Notes under the pieces: generated by a model
Told to the model about the DNA's origin: nothing
The model's database searches: none
What the model saw: the letters and a program-made list of their open reading frames with translations, nothing else
In this document: in pieces, positions 42,586 to 54,550 of the stretch
Layout of the letters: each line of letters begins with the position of its first letter
How positions within the stretch are numbered: the first letter of the stretch is position 1
NCBI RefSeq assembly: GCF_019393635.1
Contig: NC_057866.1
Location: 167,522,903-167,586,902, forward strand
From: Dromiciops gliroides
Taxonomy: Eukaryota; Chordata; Mammalia; Microbiotheria; Microbiotheriidae
Length of the DNA: 64,000 bases
Direction of reading: 5' to 3'
Program-made: the position numbers and the translations under genes

Positions 42586-44533
42586 TATTGTTTCCAAAGT
42601 ATATAAAACCTAGGGATCCCAGGTCAGTTTGAACTCCTTGGAGCCAAGTTGATCAGAATTCCTAGGGAGAGTCAAACTAATTGAACAACTGGAGTCATCC
42701 AGATTTCCAGCATCTGCTCAAGCCTGCAGTAGCTTTTCTAAAGAAGTTCTAGATCGTGGCAGGTTTTCCAGACCTGGATGCAAGAGATTCCACACACTCT
42801 TTCAAGCTACTTGGGATTCAAGAAAAACCATCATTAGAAATTTGAGGACCTGAAGCAAGGTGCAGCTAGCTGAGATAGGGGTTGAGGTCATTGCCTCAGA
42901 GCACCTAGGACAGTAGCATAAAACTACAGCTAGAGAGATCACTTTGAAAAGGACAGATGCAGGGAGCAGGACAAGGGAACAAGATCAGACATGGCAGGAG
43001 TTCCCTCCAGCCCAAAATGTGCTAGCTTCCCTTTTAAACTAATTAATTAGGTACAAAGTTCTATTATTTCTAGATGCTAAAAGACAGCAAGGGCTGTTAG
43101 AATCCAAGACAATTCCATGTTCTCTAAATTTATCATGCTCCAAAAAAAGCCCTGGTCATCTCAAACTAGTCATGACTCTGCATTCAGGATTGCAATTAGG
43201 TAGTCAAATGTTGCCACAAGTCAACAGTGGTTCACATTAATTGCATGTGGCACTTTACTGGTCTATCTCTAGGTAGTAAAAGAGGGAGAAGGGAAAGAAA
43301 AAAGCTAAATGGCTTAATATACTCCTCCATCCAAGAACTATAACTGTCTAGAACTCTAACTAGGTTGGAGTGTCTGGGACTTTGGCCCAACACACTAACA
43401 GCTTGGAGGAATCATATTTCTTTCTTTTGGCAGTCTTCCACCCAGATAAGAAGAAAAAGAAAGGAGTGAATTCTTGGGAAGTTGGTCCCAGAATAAAAAG
43501 CAGGAAAAAACATGGTGTGTTAGAGAGATGCTCTTCCTTTAGACTAGGTGCAATCCTGAGCACAAAAACAGTATAGTTCTATCCTTCTCCACAAATGAAT
43601 TTGTTACCGAGTGCCCAAATGCCTAGTTATGGCTTTCATACTTCTTGCAAGGAAATCTCTAGGATGAAGCTAGGGAGTAGAGGAAAACTGATCATTCCCC
43701 TATCTCCATCATCAAAGCATGGACAAGATGCCTGTTTCCTACTGGCATTATTCAACACAAATTAAACAAAGATATTACTGGCATACACAGAACAAGAACA
43801 GATAGATAAATGAACCAACACTGATACACATACTAAGTGAATATAGGCATTTGGAGCACAGGAGGAAATAAGACCACCTAATGCTACTGGGAATGCAGAA
43901 GAAACTTGGAAGTGACATGCTTAGACAATTTTAAGTTAGGAAAGTGGAAACTTCTTATCTCTTTACAAGCATTGAAGAAAAGGTAAACTTTTAGCAAAAA
44001 AAAAACTCTAAGTTTATGTTGTGCGGTATTTTGTTTTTCAAGCTAAATTGTCACATGCTTTCCAACTCTACTTCTACGTGCCTAATACTTCTGAGAGTGA
44101 AGGATGCAAAACAGGACTAGAAAGACTCTGGAGGATGGAGAGCTGTGGATGCAGCGACGCTTTCAGGGATACATGCAAACCAGACATGGAGACAGGGGGA
44201 AAACACCTCCCTCCCTTCTCTGGAATTCTAGGTTCCTCACGCTATGGCACACAAGTGGGGCATGACTACAAGGCATCATTCTTTCCTTTTGGGGGGTAGC
44301 TTCCCCATATTGACACAAAATTCACCCACAAGAATTAAAGAGGTGTTGGGTTTTCCAAGGACTTTCTCGTCTGAAATTGAAGAATTAACCACTGGGTACA
44401 TGGTAAACCTTCACTCAAACAGAAAGACATGGGACAGAAAGTGCTAAGGACCTAGTCAAGAGGGGAAGCAACCACCAAAGCCTAAATGCGGATCTTCAAC
44501 TGACTGTCATCTTACATTTTATTGTTTATAGCA
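42586..44533. other. Unassigned, repeat-poor 2-kb stretch
   Basis: No SINE or LINE recognised. A plus-strand acceptor-like pyrimidine tract ending CAG at about 43,429 precedes a lysine-rich open stretch (43,430-43,576, with DKKKKKG). Two further open frames lie at 44,021-44,299 and 44,244-44,447. I recognise none of them. An old LTR, a retrocopy or unique intron sequence are all possible. Confidence 0.3.
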
Positions 44534-44745
44534 GTGATCCTCAAAGTGTGGCCCAAGACCCTTTTAGGGAGTCTGTACAATCAAAATTGTTTCCATAATA
44601 ATACTAAGATGTTTTCATTTCCAATGTGGTAAATATTAATGGTTATAACCCACAGAAACAAAAGCTCTTTGGGGAGTCCACAATAATTTTTAAGAGTATA
44701 AAGAGTTCCTGAGACCAAAAAGTTTGAGAACTGTTGACTAGAAGG
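44534..44745 (+). mobile_element. hAT-Charlie type deletion derivative
   Basis: Begins 'cagtgatcctcaaagtgtggcccaagacccttttaggg' and ends 'ctgagaccaaaaagtttgagaactgttg', near-palindromic hAT termini. Inside are 'ataataatactaagatgttttcatttcc' and 'acccacagaaacaaaagctctttgggg'. No transposase remains. Confidence 0.8.
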
Positions 44746-45194
44746 ACTTCCAACCCCTTCATTTTAAAGATGAGAAAACAAGTTTAATGACTTGAGAAAC
44801 ATGTAGACTTTTTTTAAAGTAAATCATGGTTGAAAAAAAAATTTTAAGTAGATCATTGGCCTCGGCAGATAAAGGGAATTTGACTTTTTAGTGGATTTTT
44901 TTCATTTAGAAATTTTTGTCTAAGTTTTATAGTACCACCTTACAAGTATATCATGTGCCAAACTCAGACTAATCCTATCTTTATCCTTGTCTCTTAGACC
45001 CTGATTTGTGGCTGCTGAACCCCCTTTCTCCCAGTGTTCTACCATGTTTCTATAGAACAAATCATACTCATGGAGTCAAAGCCTACTCCTGCCACATATG
45101 TCAAGGTCAACCAATTGTTCTGGGGTACTTAGCTCTCAGCTCACATACATTAGGGTGAATTTTCTTTTGTTGATTTATGCTTAATTTATGTTTA
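44746..45194. other. Unassigned sequence
   Basis: A weak reverse MIR piece at 44,750-44,800 ('cattttaaagatgagaaaacaag'). Otherwise nothing recognised. Confidence 0.35.
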
Positions 45195-45655
45195 TAAACT
45201 AAGGGGTTGCTCACCTATTGAGGAATGGCTAAACAAATAGTATAGGAATGAGTAGATTGTTCCATAAAAAATTATGAAACCTATGCTTTCAGAGGAAACT
45301 GGGAAGGCCTCTACAAATGAATTGCAGATGGAAGAGAACAGAAATGGGAGAACAATTTACACAATGACACTATCTAGGAAAAAACACACCTAACTTTGAG
45401 AGACCTTAGAACTCTGATCAATGCAATGATAAAGCAAAAGTCCAGGGGTCTGAAGATAAATAACACTATGCGGTTCCTGCCAGACAGGTGATGGAATTAA
45501 AATGCAGAAAGAGACATGCATTGTTGGACATGGCCAATGTGGGAATTTGTTTTGCTGAACTATTCATGTCTGTTATGAGGATTTTGGTTTTTGGGGTCTT
45601 ATCATCCAACTGAGGGTAGAACAGGAGAGAAAGAAAATAAATCCTTGTAAAAATA
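45195..45655 (+). mobile_element. Older L1-family 3' end
   Basis: 'gttgctcacctattgaggaatggctaaacaa' corresponds to the SIGEWLNK part of L1 ORF2. 'ggaaactgggaaggcctctacaaatgaattg', 'gacatggccaatgtgggaatttgttttgctg' and 'agaaagaaaataaatccttg' complete the 3' region. It differs from the younger L1 type and resembles 59,515-60,005. Confidence 0.65.
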
Positions 45656-45699
45656 AATGAATAAATAAATAATTTTAAGGAGGAAAATATTTCCAAGTG

Positions 45700-46157
45700 T
45701 TATGTCAACAACAATAATATTGTATTACCCCAGGATGGCTTCTCCTGTAAAAAAAAAAAAAAAAGACTGCTTTTGAGATTTCTTTCCCTAACACAGAACT
45801 TTAGTCGTCTGCTATTCATAAAAATGGACCACAAAGTAATTTGAGGTATGACTATTGTTTTATGCCTCACTGAAACAGAAAAGCTATTGTTTTAGATGCT
45901 TCCCCCATTTGTAAGACATTTTCCTATCAATGGTCATCCACCCCAATAGCTAAATTCATCCTCCTCTCTTCTACCTCACAGTCCCTACCCTGAAAGTAGG
46001 AAAAAAAAATTCCATCAGAAATGGCTGTGGATTATTGGTATAAAATTAAAGCAAGATGCAGGCCGCTCCTTTAATTCTTATCATTGCATTGGAGACCAAA
46101 TCCTCTCGCTGGGGATGAAAGGCACCATCTCTTCCCAGACATTTGAATGTTTTGTAT
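45700..46157. other. Unassigned sequence
   Basis: No gene or repeat recognised apart from a poly(A) run near 45,750. Confidence 0.3.
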
Positions 46158-46326
46158 GTTTTTTTTGTTTGTTTTGTTTTGTTTTGTTTTTTGTGGGGCA
46201 ATGAGGGTTAAGTGACTTGCCCAGGGTAACACAACTAGTACGTGTCAAGTGTCTGAGCCAGATTTGAACTCAGGTCCTCCTGAATCCAGGGCCGTTGCTT
46301 TATCCACTGTGCCACCTAGCTGCCCC
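46158..46326 (-). mobile_element. SINE1/WSINE1-type SINE
   Basis: Reverse full-length copy with a GTTTT-rich head. 'tgttttgt' words lie on both sides. Confidence 0.93.
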
Positions 46327-46789
46327 CTGTTTTGTGTTTTAATAATGATTTTGGCAGACATGTTTTGTAGCTTTGGTACTTCAATAAAAAACAATAACAA
46401 TAAAAGCATTGAGCAACAAGTGGGATGTCTTTGGATTATCATCATTCTGGTGGGCTAATCAGAGATTTAATTGGGCTTCATGAAATCATAATCAACTTTC
46501 TATCCCAGTTAGTATAAAAAGAGTCTCATGAATATCTAAATAAAATCATATTAAAATAAAATATGTAATAGCCAGAAATTTGGCTCTGAGAAAAACTTAC
46601 TCTGTTGAATGTTTCTTTTGATGCCTTCTTAGAAGTCTTGTACATATGGTTTCTGTCTGCATATAGGATACAAGTTCTAGAATTGGTATTTTCTTCATTA
46701 TTCAGATTTTCTAGTAAAGGAATACAGGAAGAGCCAAAGTCCTTTCATATCTGAATATCAGATATAAAATATTTATGTAGTCAGAAAAT

Positions 46790-46960
46790 CTACATTAATG
46801 TTCCAGTTCTGACACTTGCTAACTCTGCGAGTGTGAGTAAATCAGTTTTAGTTCCCCCATTTGTAAAAGAAAATTGGGAATACTCTTATTAGCTCCCTCA
46901 TGGGTTGTGGTGAAAGAAGTTTTCTAAAACATGAATAAATAGTACTAGTTGTTATTACCA
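46790..46960 (+). mobile_element. MIR-type SINE
   Basis: 'tgttccagttctgacacttgctaactctgcgagtgtgagtaaatcagttttag' and 'tagctccctcatgggttgtggtgaaagaag' are diverged MIR core and tail. Confidence 0.55.
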
Positions 46961-47207
46961 TTATTGTGACTGCCTCTTCTTTCTGCCCCACCTTCATTAT
47001 TCATTGTTCACCTCAGTCTTCTTATCTTTTTCAATTCTATTTAGATATAAATTATCCTGAGCTAAACAGTTATATAAATATTATTTTTATATTTAATGTT
47101 CCACATACACAGGTAGATAAAATCATTTTTTATATTTGAAGTAAGTTTTGGGGTGTATTTTTGTTGTCATCTCAAAACTTTTTATGGGATTCAGAAATAA
47201 GCCATCT

Positions 47208-47355
47208 GGGGCAGCCAGGTGGCTCAGTGGATAGAGCACCAGCCCTGGAGTCAGGAGTACCTGAGTTCAAATCCGACCTCAGACACTTAATACTTACTAG
47301 CTGTGTGACCCTGGGCAAGTCACTTAACCCCAATTGCCTCACCAAAAAAAAAAAA
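47208..47355 (+). mobile_element. SINE1/WSINE1-type SINE
   Basis: Full-length. Target duplication 'agaaataagccatctg' (47,192 and 47,356). Confidence 0.96.
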
Positions 47356-47509
47356 AGAAATAAGCCATCTGAGGATAAGTTACCATTTTGCTATTGCTCA
47401 TTTATATTTAATGTTCTGTGGATTATTAGATCAGTGGATAAAAACAGTGGGTTTTTTGTAACTAAGAATATTAGGAGGTAAGCTTGGATTTTAAAATTAA
47501 TAGTATTGT

Positions 47510-47701
47510 ATTTTTCCAATTACTGTTAAAGACAACTTTTAATATTCATTGTTTTAAAATTTTGAATCCCAAATTTTCTCCTTCCTTCTGTTTCTTTCCC
47601 CCTCCCTAAAGTAGTAAACAATTTGGTATATTATATGTGTACAATCATGTAAAACATATTTCCATATTAATCATGTTGTGAAAGAAGAAACAGACCAAAA
47701 G

Positions 47702-47740
<39 letters not shown>

Positions 47741-48400
47741 AAAGTGGAAATAGTATGCTTTGATCTGTATTCAGACTCCACCAGTTCATTCTCTGGATAT
47801 GGATAGCATTTTCCATCATGGGTCCTTTAGAATTGTCTTGCATCATTGTATTGCCGAGAAGAGCTAAGTTATTCAGAGTTTATCATCGCACAATGCTGCC
47901 ATTCCTGTGTACAATGTTTTCCTCATTCTGCTCATTTCACTTTGCATCAGTTCATGTAAGTCCAGGTTTTTCTGAAATCTACTTGTTCATCATTTCTTAT
48001 AGCACGATAGTACTCCATTACATTCATATACCACAAGTTGTTTAGCCATTTCCCAATTGATGGGCATCCCCTCAATTTCCAATTCTTTGCCACCACAAAA
48101 AGTGTTGCTATAAATATTTTTGTACATGTGGGTCCTTTTCCCTTTTTTATTATCTCTTTAGAATAGAGACATAGTAATGGTATTGCTGGACCAAAGGGCA
48201 TGCATAGTTCCAACTTGCTCTCCAGAACAGTTGTATCAGTTCACAACTCCACCAACAGTGCATTAGTGTTCCAATTTTCCCACATCTCCTCCAATATTTG
48301 TCATTTTCCTTTTCTGTCATATTGATCACTCTTATAGGTGTGAAGTGGTGCCTCAGAGTTGTTTTAATTTGCATTTCTCTAATCATGTAAGCTTCTCTTT
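47510..48400 (-). mobile_element. L1 3' end with ORF2 C-terminus
   Basis: On minus, open stretches read MIREMQIKTTLRHHFTPIRV and IFIATLFVVAKNWKLRGCPS followed by IGKWLNNLWYMNVMEYY, the last part of L1 ORF2. The 3' UTR runs to 47,510, and a CA microsatellite (47,705-47,737) has grown within it. 5'-truncated, frames interrupted. Confidence 0.92.
47705..47737 (+). repeat. (CA)n microsatellite
   Basis: About 16 CA units within the L1 3' UTR. Confidence 0.95.
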
Positions 48401-49817
48401 TGTAGAAGTCACTAAAAGCACCTTCAGGACAACTCCTATTATTATTGTTATTGTTGTTGTTATTGCTGTTGTTGTCTATGATGAAAATAGTTTTGAAGAT
48501 TTATGCAACTTTTGATTTTTTCTGTGCTTAATGAAAGCTTGCTGATCAGTTGACTGATATCTAGATCTCATCTGATATAGGTAAAAGGGTCCACATTTCC
48601 CACGTAAGTGTTCAAGATAACCTTTTATATCAGATACAAAACAGTCTTTTTTCATGCCATAGAAAATTCAGAATAACACATAGGACTTATAATAGCCCAT
48701 ACAAAGCCTCTTTCAGGTGATCTACATCCTTCACCCCAGGAACCAACACAGATATCTAATGTTCACCCTAAAGGTTGGGACTCCTCCTTAAAAATGAACT
48801 TTGGGTACTAAAGAGGAAACCCGTCCCCAACATTATAGTAGTCCCACCTATACCTCAGAAGTCTATATAGGCTTCTAATCTTATAGCACTGTCCTAAGGG
48901 CTTATACTGCTGTTCCTACAAAAGCTACCTCTTCCCATCAGACTTCTGTGGCCCAAATAACTTACAATGGTAGCAGAAGGTAAAATATTTTTTCCTTTCC
49001 ACAGCATGGTTCAGTCCTCTTTTGCTCCTTCACCACCAGGGCCATATATTTCATTGTCACTTCAGGAACTTGATTCTATTCCAGAGCATTTCAGAAATTT
49101 GACCATGTAATTCCCTTCTCCACAGTTGTCATCTTGGGCTGTGAAGTTCTGCCATTGCCTTTTCACTGATGCTGTACATGGCCACTGTGTAGATTTCTTT
49201 TTACTTGACTATGCTAATTTGTTAGAAGGGCTTCTTTTCTTCTATTTTTAATGGGGGAAGAAGTAAATGGGCATAGTAATGGTAATTAATGCTAAATATG
49301 ATGAGAAAATAAAAAAGAAGAGAACCACTGAAATATTTTTGGAGTGAAAAACGTAGAAGGAATATCAGAAGGAAGCACAGACAAGCAAGACAGTTTTTAA
49401 AGTAATTCGTTGAATTATATATGTGTGTTTGTGTGTGTGTGTGTGTATAGATGTGTGTATATGTATGTATGTGTATCTATACATAATATATATTAAAGTA
49501 AATAGTAGGGAATAGAGACCCATGGTTTCACATACAATCTTTTTGTGTTCTACTTTATATGTAGAAATGTTCACATTATTTTGTTTATGTGTGTAAGTTC
49601 AGAATAAAGTTTTTTTAAGATAATATAAACAGATAATCCAAGTCCTATCTCTAGTTCTGTTTCAAACATGATATTAGAAGAGACAGTTCAGTACTGTATG
49701 TGCCAAAGTAGAATTAGTCATGGAGAAAAAACTCCAGTATAAACACAAATGAAGAAAAGGGAAGTTTCTCCATTTCTATAACCTTTGTCCCAGAGTTCCC
49801 CTTTATCTTGATATACT
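48401..49817. other. Mostly unassigned sequence
   Basis: Contains a TTG/TTA-rich stretch at 48,435-48,475 and a TG/TA-rich tract at 49,420-49,480. On the minus strand between about 49,190 and 48,940 there are short protein-like stretches in changing frames that could be an old retrocopy. No family recognised. Confidence 0.3.
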
Positions 49818-50296
49818 TTGCGAACCTCTCTCTTATGTGCTTCACTTTCTTCCACCAAGGTGGAACCTAGGCATCTTGATAGATGTCACTCCTTTGCTGG
49901 CAGTGCAAGCTCTTTATTAATTAAGGATCACCCATTGTCAGACACAGAACATGTTTACCTACACAGTAAAATGAAAGGACTCATATCCATGCCCATAGAG
50001 AGTCCAAAAGATACTCTTTTCCCCTTTTCCCCATCCCAAAGACGATTGCTCAGAGTAGCATCTCCTCAAGAATTAAGGATGAACAACAACCACCTCCCTG
50101 AGTAGGTTTCTTGAAAGAGTGAAGATGCCAAGATTGGCTCCTCTCTCTACCGTAACTCTGGTCCTAGCAGGTGCCCACTACTCTACTGCCACTCTGCTCC
50201 AATCACAGCCTATATCAAGGGTCCTTCTTGTCATGGTCACCGCCTTCCATTTGCACTTCCAGAAGTTGGTGCTGGTTACTTCCAGAGTCTAGTTTT
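49818..50296 (+). pseudogene. Possible retrocopy of an unidentified gene
   Basis: A 95-codon open frame (49,818-50,105) of normal amino-acid mix contains SPSQRRLLRVASPQELRMNN. After its stop, similar quality continues to about 50,290 (PSRCPLLYCHSAPITAYIKG). The change of frame state, the lack of repeats and the flanking retrocopy-rich context suggest a decayed host sequence. I do not recognise the parent. It may instead be a fortuitous frame. Confidence 0.3.
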
Positions 50297-50299
50297 ATC

Positions 50300-50572
50300 A
50301 AATATCATTATTCAGTCATTCAGTCATGCCCAACTCTATATGAACCCATGAGATTTGTCCATAAGATTTTCTTTGCAAAGATATTAGAATGGTTTGCCAT
50401 TTTCTCCTCCAGTGTGTCCCCATTTTATAGATAAGTAACTGAGGCAAATAGGAGTTGAGTAACTTGCTAAAGATCACATAGCTAGTAAATATTTTAGGCC
50501 AGATTTGAACTCGGGTCTTCCTGACTCCAGGTCCAGTGCTCTATTCACTGAGCCACATAGCTGTCTTTCTGT
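50300..50572 (-). mobile_element. Mar1-type CORE-SINE
   Basis: 'tattcagtcattcagtcatgcccaactctatatgaaccc' (reversed RTE-like tail), 'ttctcctccagtgtgtccccattttatagataagtaactgaggcaaatagg', and the head ending 'ttcactgagccacatagctg'. Confidence 0.9.
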
Positions 50573-50832
50573 GAGATAATAGATAATCCAAATGCTATTC
50601 TGGTACCCATAAAATTCAAAAGAAAAGGAAAGCTGCCTCTTTGGGACACCTATAGAAGAATATAGATAAGAGTCACAAAATGAAAAGACATGGATAGGAA
50701 ACTAATGTCGTGGCTGAGCTATAGTGGTTGCTCAAGTCTAACCATGACATAGTCTCAAGTTCCTCCTCATTCCCCTCTGGGGCTAGGTATCCTTTGCATC
50801 TTCCCTCCGTACTTTTCTCCATGTTGAATACA

Positions 50833-52050
50833 ACCTCACTTGCCAATGAAAATTATAATTTACCAGCTGCCTGGTTGAATGGGTTGAAGAACAAAGGGAA
50901 AGAAAAAACAGAAATGAGGTGATGATGTATTGAAATGAATTTAAAACAGGAAAACTAATATGACTAGTTGCTTAAAAGAAGAAATGTCAATACCTTTCCT
51001 GCTGATGTTACTTTTCCTTTCCAAGAGAAATGAAATAACCAGGGATCTGAACTTTGGTCTGTTGGAGAAACTGACACAATTGCTAATAAACTCCTCTCTA
51101 GAGAAATACAACACCTCCCCATAGACCAAATAATTGAGCTTGGTATCATTCCAAAGTTTGTAAGTTTCTTGGGCAGGATAGACTGTTATCCTATTCAATA
51201 TGAATCTGTCTGGGCACTTAACAGCATTGCTTCTGGGTTATCACACCATCAGTCTTATCTATGGGGGCTGTGGTAGATAGAGATGTTATGCTTGCATTTG
51301 CTGTTCTGTTGGCCTCTCTCCAGATTCACATCCCAAACAGGCTATATGCAGGTGATGGTTCATCCTACAGTGACTCGATGATCAATTATGCCATGATAGT
51401 CCTTCTTCCAGCTCTGATATATCATCATTAGAATGTGGTTACTTAAGAAATCTTGCCTGGATGCTTTCAAATCTTTATCACATCAAGAACACTGCTATAG
51501 AAGCTATGAAACACATTCTTTCTACATTACTTTATTATCTCTTGTATCCTGATGATCAAGAAACTCTGGAAGATACCTATTTGACCCTTTCCTATGTCAC
51601 GGATGGCTTAAATGACCACATTGAAGTGGTTGTCAAAACTTGAATTGTCCTACAAGGGGTGAAAATATCTGATACATTACCCTTAGTGACTCTTTCCTGA
51701 AGGGGTATAGGAAATATCATCACTGGTACAGATAAACTCAATAAATAATCAAGTGAAGAGCAGCCAGAAGACTTGCTATCTTTCCTAGCTTACTTATTTA
51801 CCACTAAACCAACATACAGGAGGCTTCATGGACCATATCAAACATCATGGTTGACTGTCCAGACTAAATATAGCAAGTTATGAATCATGGACTCATTCTG
51901 CACCTGGTTAGAACTTTGGTAAAGGGAGACTTTAATAGAAAACTATATGGATTGCCATAAATTACACAGTACAACAGATTATGTATATTGTCCAGAATAG
52001 CATTTGGGAATCCTTAATCAACTTTTGTCTACAAAAGAGAACAAAACTGA
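50833..52050 (+). pseudogene. KPNA2P: Processed pseudogene of importin alpha (KPNA2-like)
   Basis: The parent is the nuclear import adaptor that binds classical NLS cargo through armadillo repeats and importin beta through its N-terminal IBB domain. Visible in order: an N-terminus like MSTNENANLPAARL (NENYNLPAAWLNGLKNKGK at 50,848, with ACC in place of the ATG), LKRRNV-like text (50,970), [10 protein letters not shown] (about 51,150), [17 protein letters not shown] (51,190), the HIxxQ repeat region (51,310-51,420), NLYHIKNTAIEAMKHILSTL and LSYVTDGLNDHIEVVVKT (51,461-51,640), IGNIITGTDK (51,710), and VQNSIWESLINF (51,990). Segments lie in several frames with stops and small deletions, no introns interrupt them, and the C-terminal quarter is absent. 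KPNA2 fits better than KPNA7 by the NENxNxPAA start. The symbol is provisional. Old and non-functional. Confidence 0.85.
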
Positions 52051-52295
52051 CCCTCCCCTTCCCTCCCCTCCTAGAGAACCATCCCACATAACAAATAGTA
52101 TTTTTTTTCAGAGAAAAAAACACAACTGATCACTATATTGAAAAAGTCTGAAAATATGTGCAATGTGTGACACCTGTGGACCTCCATGAAAGGGATCTAT
52201 AGAAGATATACTAACTGTATCTACCCTTTTATATTTCTTTGCAATATTTTTGTGCCCTAATACATGGTCAATTTTTGTAAAAGTTCCATATATTA

Positions 52296-52442
52296 GGGGC
52301 AGCAAGGTGGAACAGTGGATAGAGCGCCGGCCCTGAAGTCAGGAGGACCTGAGTTCAAATCTGGTCTCAGACACTTAACACTTACTAGCTGTGTGACCCT
52401 AGGTGAGTCACTTAACCCCAATTGCCTCACCAAAAAAAAAAA
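52296..52442 (+). mobile_element. SINE1/WSINE1-type SINE
   Basis: Full-length. Target duplication 'aaagttccatatatta' or 'aaagttccatatatt' on both sides. Confidence 0.96.
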
Positions 52443-52565
52443 TTTAAAGTTCCATATATTATTGAGAATATGTGTATTCTTTTGCTATTCCATTTGGAAG
52501 ACATAAGTCCTTTAATTTCTTCAGCAATGTGTTCAGTTCCATATTTTCCCTTTTCCTTATCTTTT

Positions 52566-52825
52566 TATTGTTGTTATTGTTGTTCAGTCGTTTTCTGTTG
52601 TGTCCAACTCCCTGTGACCCCATTTGCATTTTCTTGGCAAAGATACTGGAATGGTTTACCATTTCCTTCTCCAACTCATTTTACAGATGAGGAAACTGAG
52701 ACAAATAGGGTTAAATGACTTGTCCAGGGTCACACAGCTAGTAAGTGTCTGTGGCTGGATTTGAAACTAGGTCTTCCTGACTCCAGGACTGGCTCTCTAT
52801 CAGCTGCATTACCTAGCTTCCTCCA
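52566..52825 (-). mobile_element. Mar1-type CORE-SINE
   Basis: Complete: 'ttgttattgttgttcagtcgttttctgttgtgtccaactccctgtgacccc' to 'tctctatcagctgcattacctagcttcc'. It is closer to the consensus than the other Mar1 copies here. Confidence 0.93.
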
Positions 52826-53120
52826 CCTTTTTTGTTAGACTTATCCAAAACTGGGAGAGGAATATTGAAGTCTCCTATCTCTGTTATGTTACTGGCCTTC
52901 ATACATTTGGATGCTAAAGCATTTGGAACCTTTATTATGGATAATAGTTTGTTCTTTATAGTTCTTTATGGCTTCCTTCTTTATGTCACTTTCTATTTTT
53001 AAAATGTTTGTTTTTTGCTTTGTCAGATAGCATGTTTGCAGCTGTTCCTTTTTTGGATTCACTTGATGGAGAGTAAATTTTTTCCCATCCCTTCAGTTTT
53101 ATTTTGTATATGTCTCTTTT

Positions 53121-53276
53121 TTTTTTTTTTTTTTTTTTTTTGCGGGGCAATTGAGGTTAAGTGACTTGCCCAGGGTCACACAGCTAGTAAGTGTTAAGTG
53201 TCTGAGGCCGGTTTTGAATTTAGGTACTCCTGAATCCAGGGCTAGTGCTCTATCCACTGCGCCATCTAGCTGCCCC
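53121..53276 (-). mobile_element. SINE1/WSINE1-type SINE
   Basis: Reverse full-length copy with about 20 T. Target duplication 'tatatgtctcttttt' on both sides. Confidence 0.96.
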
Positions 53277-53720
53277 TATATGTCTCTTTTTAAAAATGTG
53301 TTTCTTGTAAGCAACAGATTGTAGGGTTTTGTTTTCTTATCCAATATGTTCCTTTTTTTTCATTGTATTGGATTCTTTAATCCATTCACATTTAATATGA
53401 ATTAGGTTTATTTCTTCCTCCATCTGTATCTAATATTAAAGGTTTTTTTCAAGTTATAATTTGCCTCTCTTCTGCTATAAACACAGCATTATATTCCTTC
53501 ATTTACTTTACCTTAATCCTTTTAAAAATGACTCTGTTCCCACTCCCTCTTCTGGTTTGTCTCTTACTCCCTTTCCTTTGGGGTTTTGCTTATTAGTTCC
53601 TTTTTCTATTTTGCTTTTATCTAATTATATAATTCTTCACCTCCTTTTCTTCCTCTCAATAAGTTAAGTAGATTCCCCATTCCTCTCCTCTCTTTCAACT
53701 AGTTTTGTTCATTAGGTAGG

Positions 53721-53886
53721 TTTTGTTGTTGTTGTTGTTATTTTTTGTTTTTTGCGGAGCAGTGAGGGTTAAGTGACTTGCCCAAGGTCACACAGCTAGT
53801 ACATGTCAAGTGTCTGAGGTCAGACTTGAACTCAGGTCCTCCAGAATCCAGGGCCAGTGCTTTATCCACTGCACCACTTAGCTGAC
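53721..53886 (-). mobile_element. SINE1/WSINE1-type SINE
   Basis: Reverse copy with a GTT-rich head and a 5' end changed to GCTGACTCCCC. A C-run follows. Confidence 0.92.
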
Positions 53887-54550
53887 TCCCCTCCACCCCC
53901 CCCCAACATTAGTTTTAAATTTTCATTTTTCATACCACTTTCCAAAAAGGATTTCTCTCATTCTCTTCATTATCCACCGTCTTTTTCTGTCTATTCTAGA
54001 CCCTTATTATCTGATTCATAAATCTGGTCTTATCTGGTCTTTCTCTTTTCTCTATATTCCTTCTGCTAAATTTTCAACTTATCTATTCCATACTTCCTTC
54101 TTCAGGCAGTTTCTGCCACTTCCTAGTAGAACTTGGCCCATGGATTCTCCCTTTCTATTGTATGCCATTCTCAGCACAATGGATACTGCCCCATGGCAGG
54201 ATCCTTCCCTTACTATGTACCTAATTATGCAACCTACCACTATTCATACTCTCTCCTCTTTACCTTACACCCCAACCCTATTTACCTCAAGAGCTCCTCC
54301 CTGGGTCCATGCCCTCCCACTCCTCCAGGAGTTCCAACTCCTTCCACTCCCGGCTCCTCAAACCGATATAGGATGAGTAGACTTTTTAAGCCTCAAATCC
54401 CTCAGGCTGTGTACCAGCATAAGGTCCCCATCTCTCTCCACAGGAGTGTTCTTCTCTCCCCCCACCCTCCACCTTGCAATTCTTCCCCTCCTGCTCCTCA
54501 GCAACTCTCCTCTAGACTCTTCTCTTTCTGAGACCACAAGGGTTACCTTC

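Larger units (their letters stand above)
52195..54550 (-). mobile_element. L1 internal segment (ORF2 N-terminal part and upstream)
   Basis: On the minus strand, 'aaatgtgaatggattaaagaatccaatacaatg' (near 53,390) corresponds to the NVNGL-type start of the L1 ORF2 endonuclease. Endonuclease-to-RT text continues leftward to about 52,195, and pyrimidine-rich (on plus) upstream sequence continues to about 54,550. Beyond 53,900 the assignment is weaker. SINE and Mar1 insertions split it at 52,296, 52,566, 53,121 and 53,721. Not intact. Confidence 0.6.
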
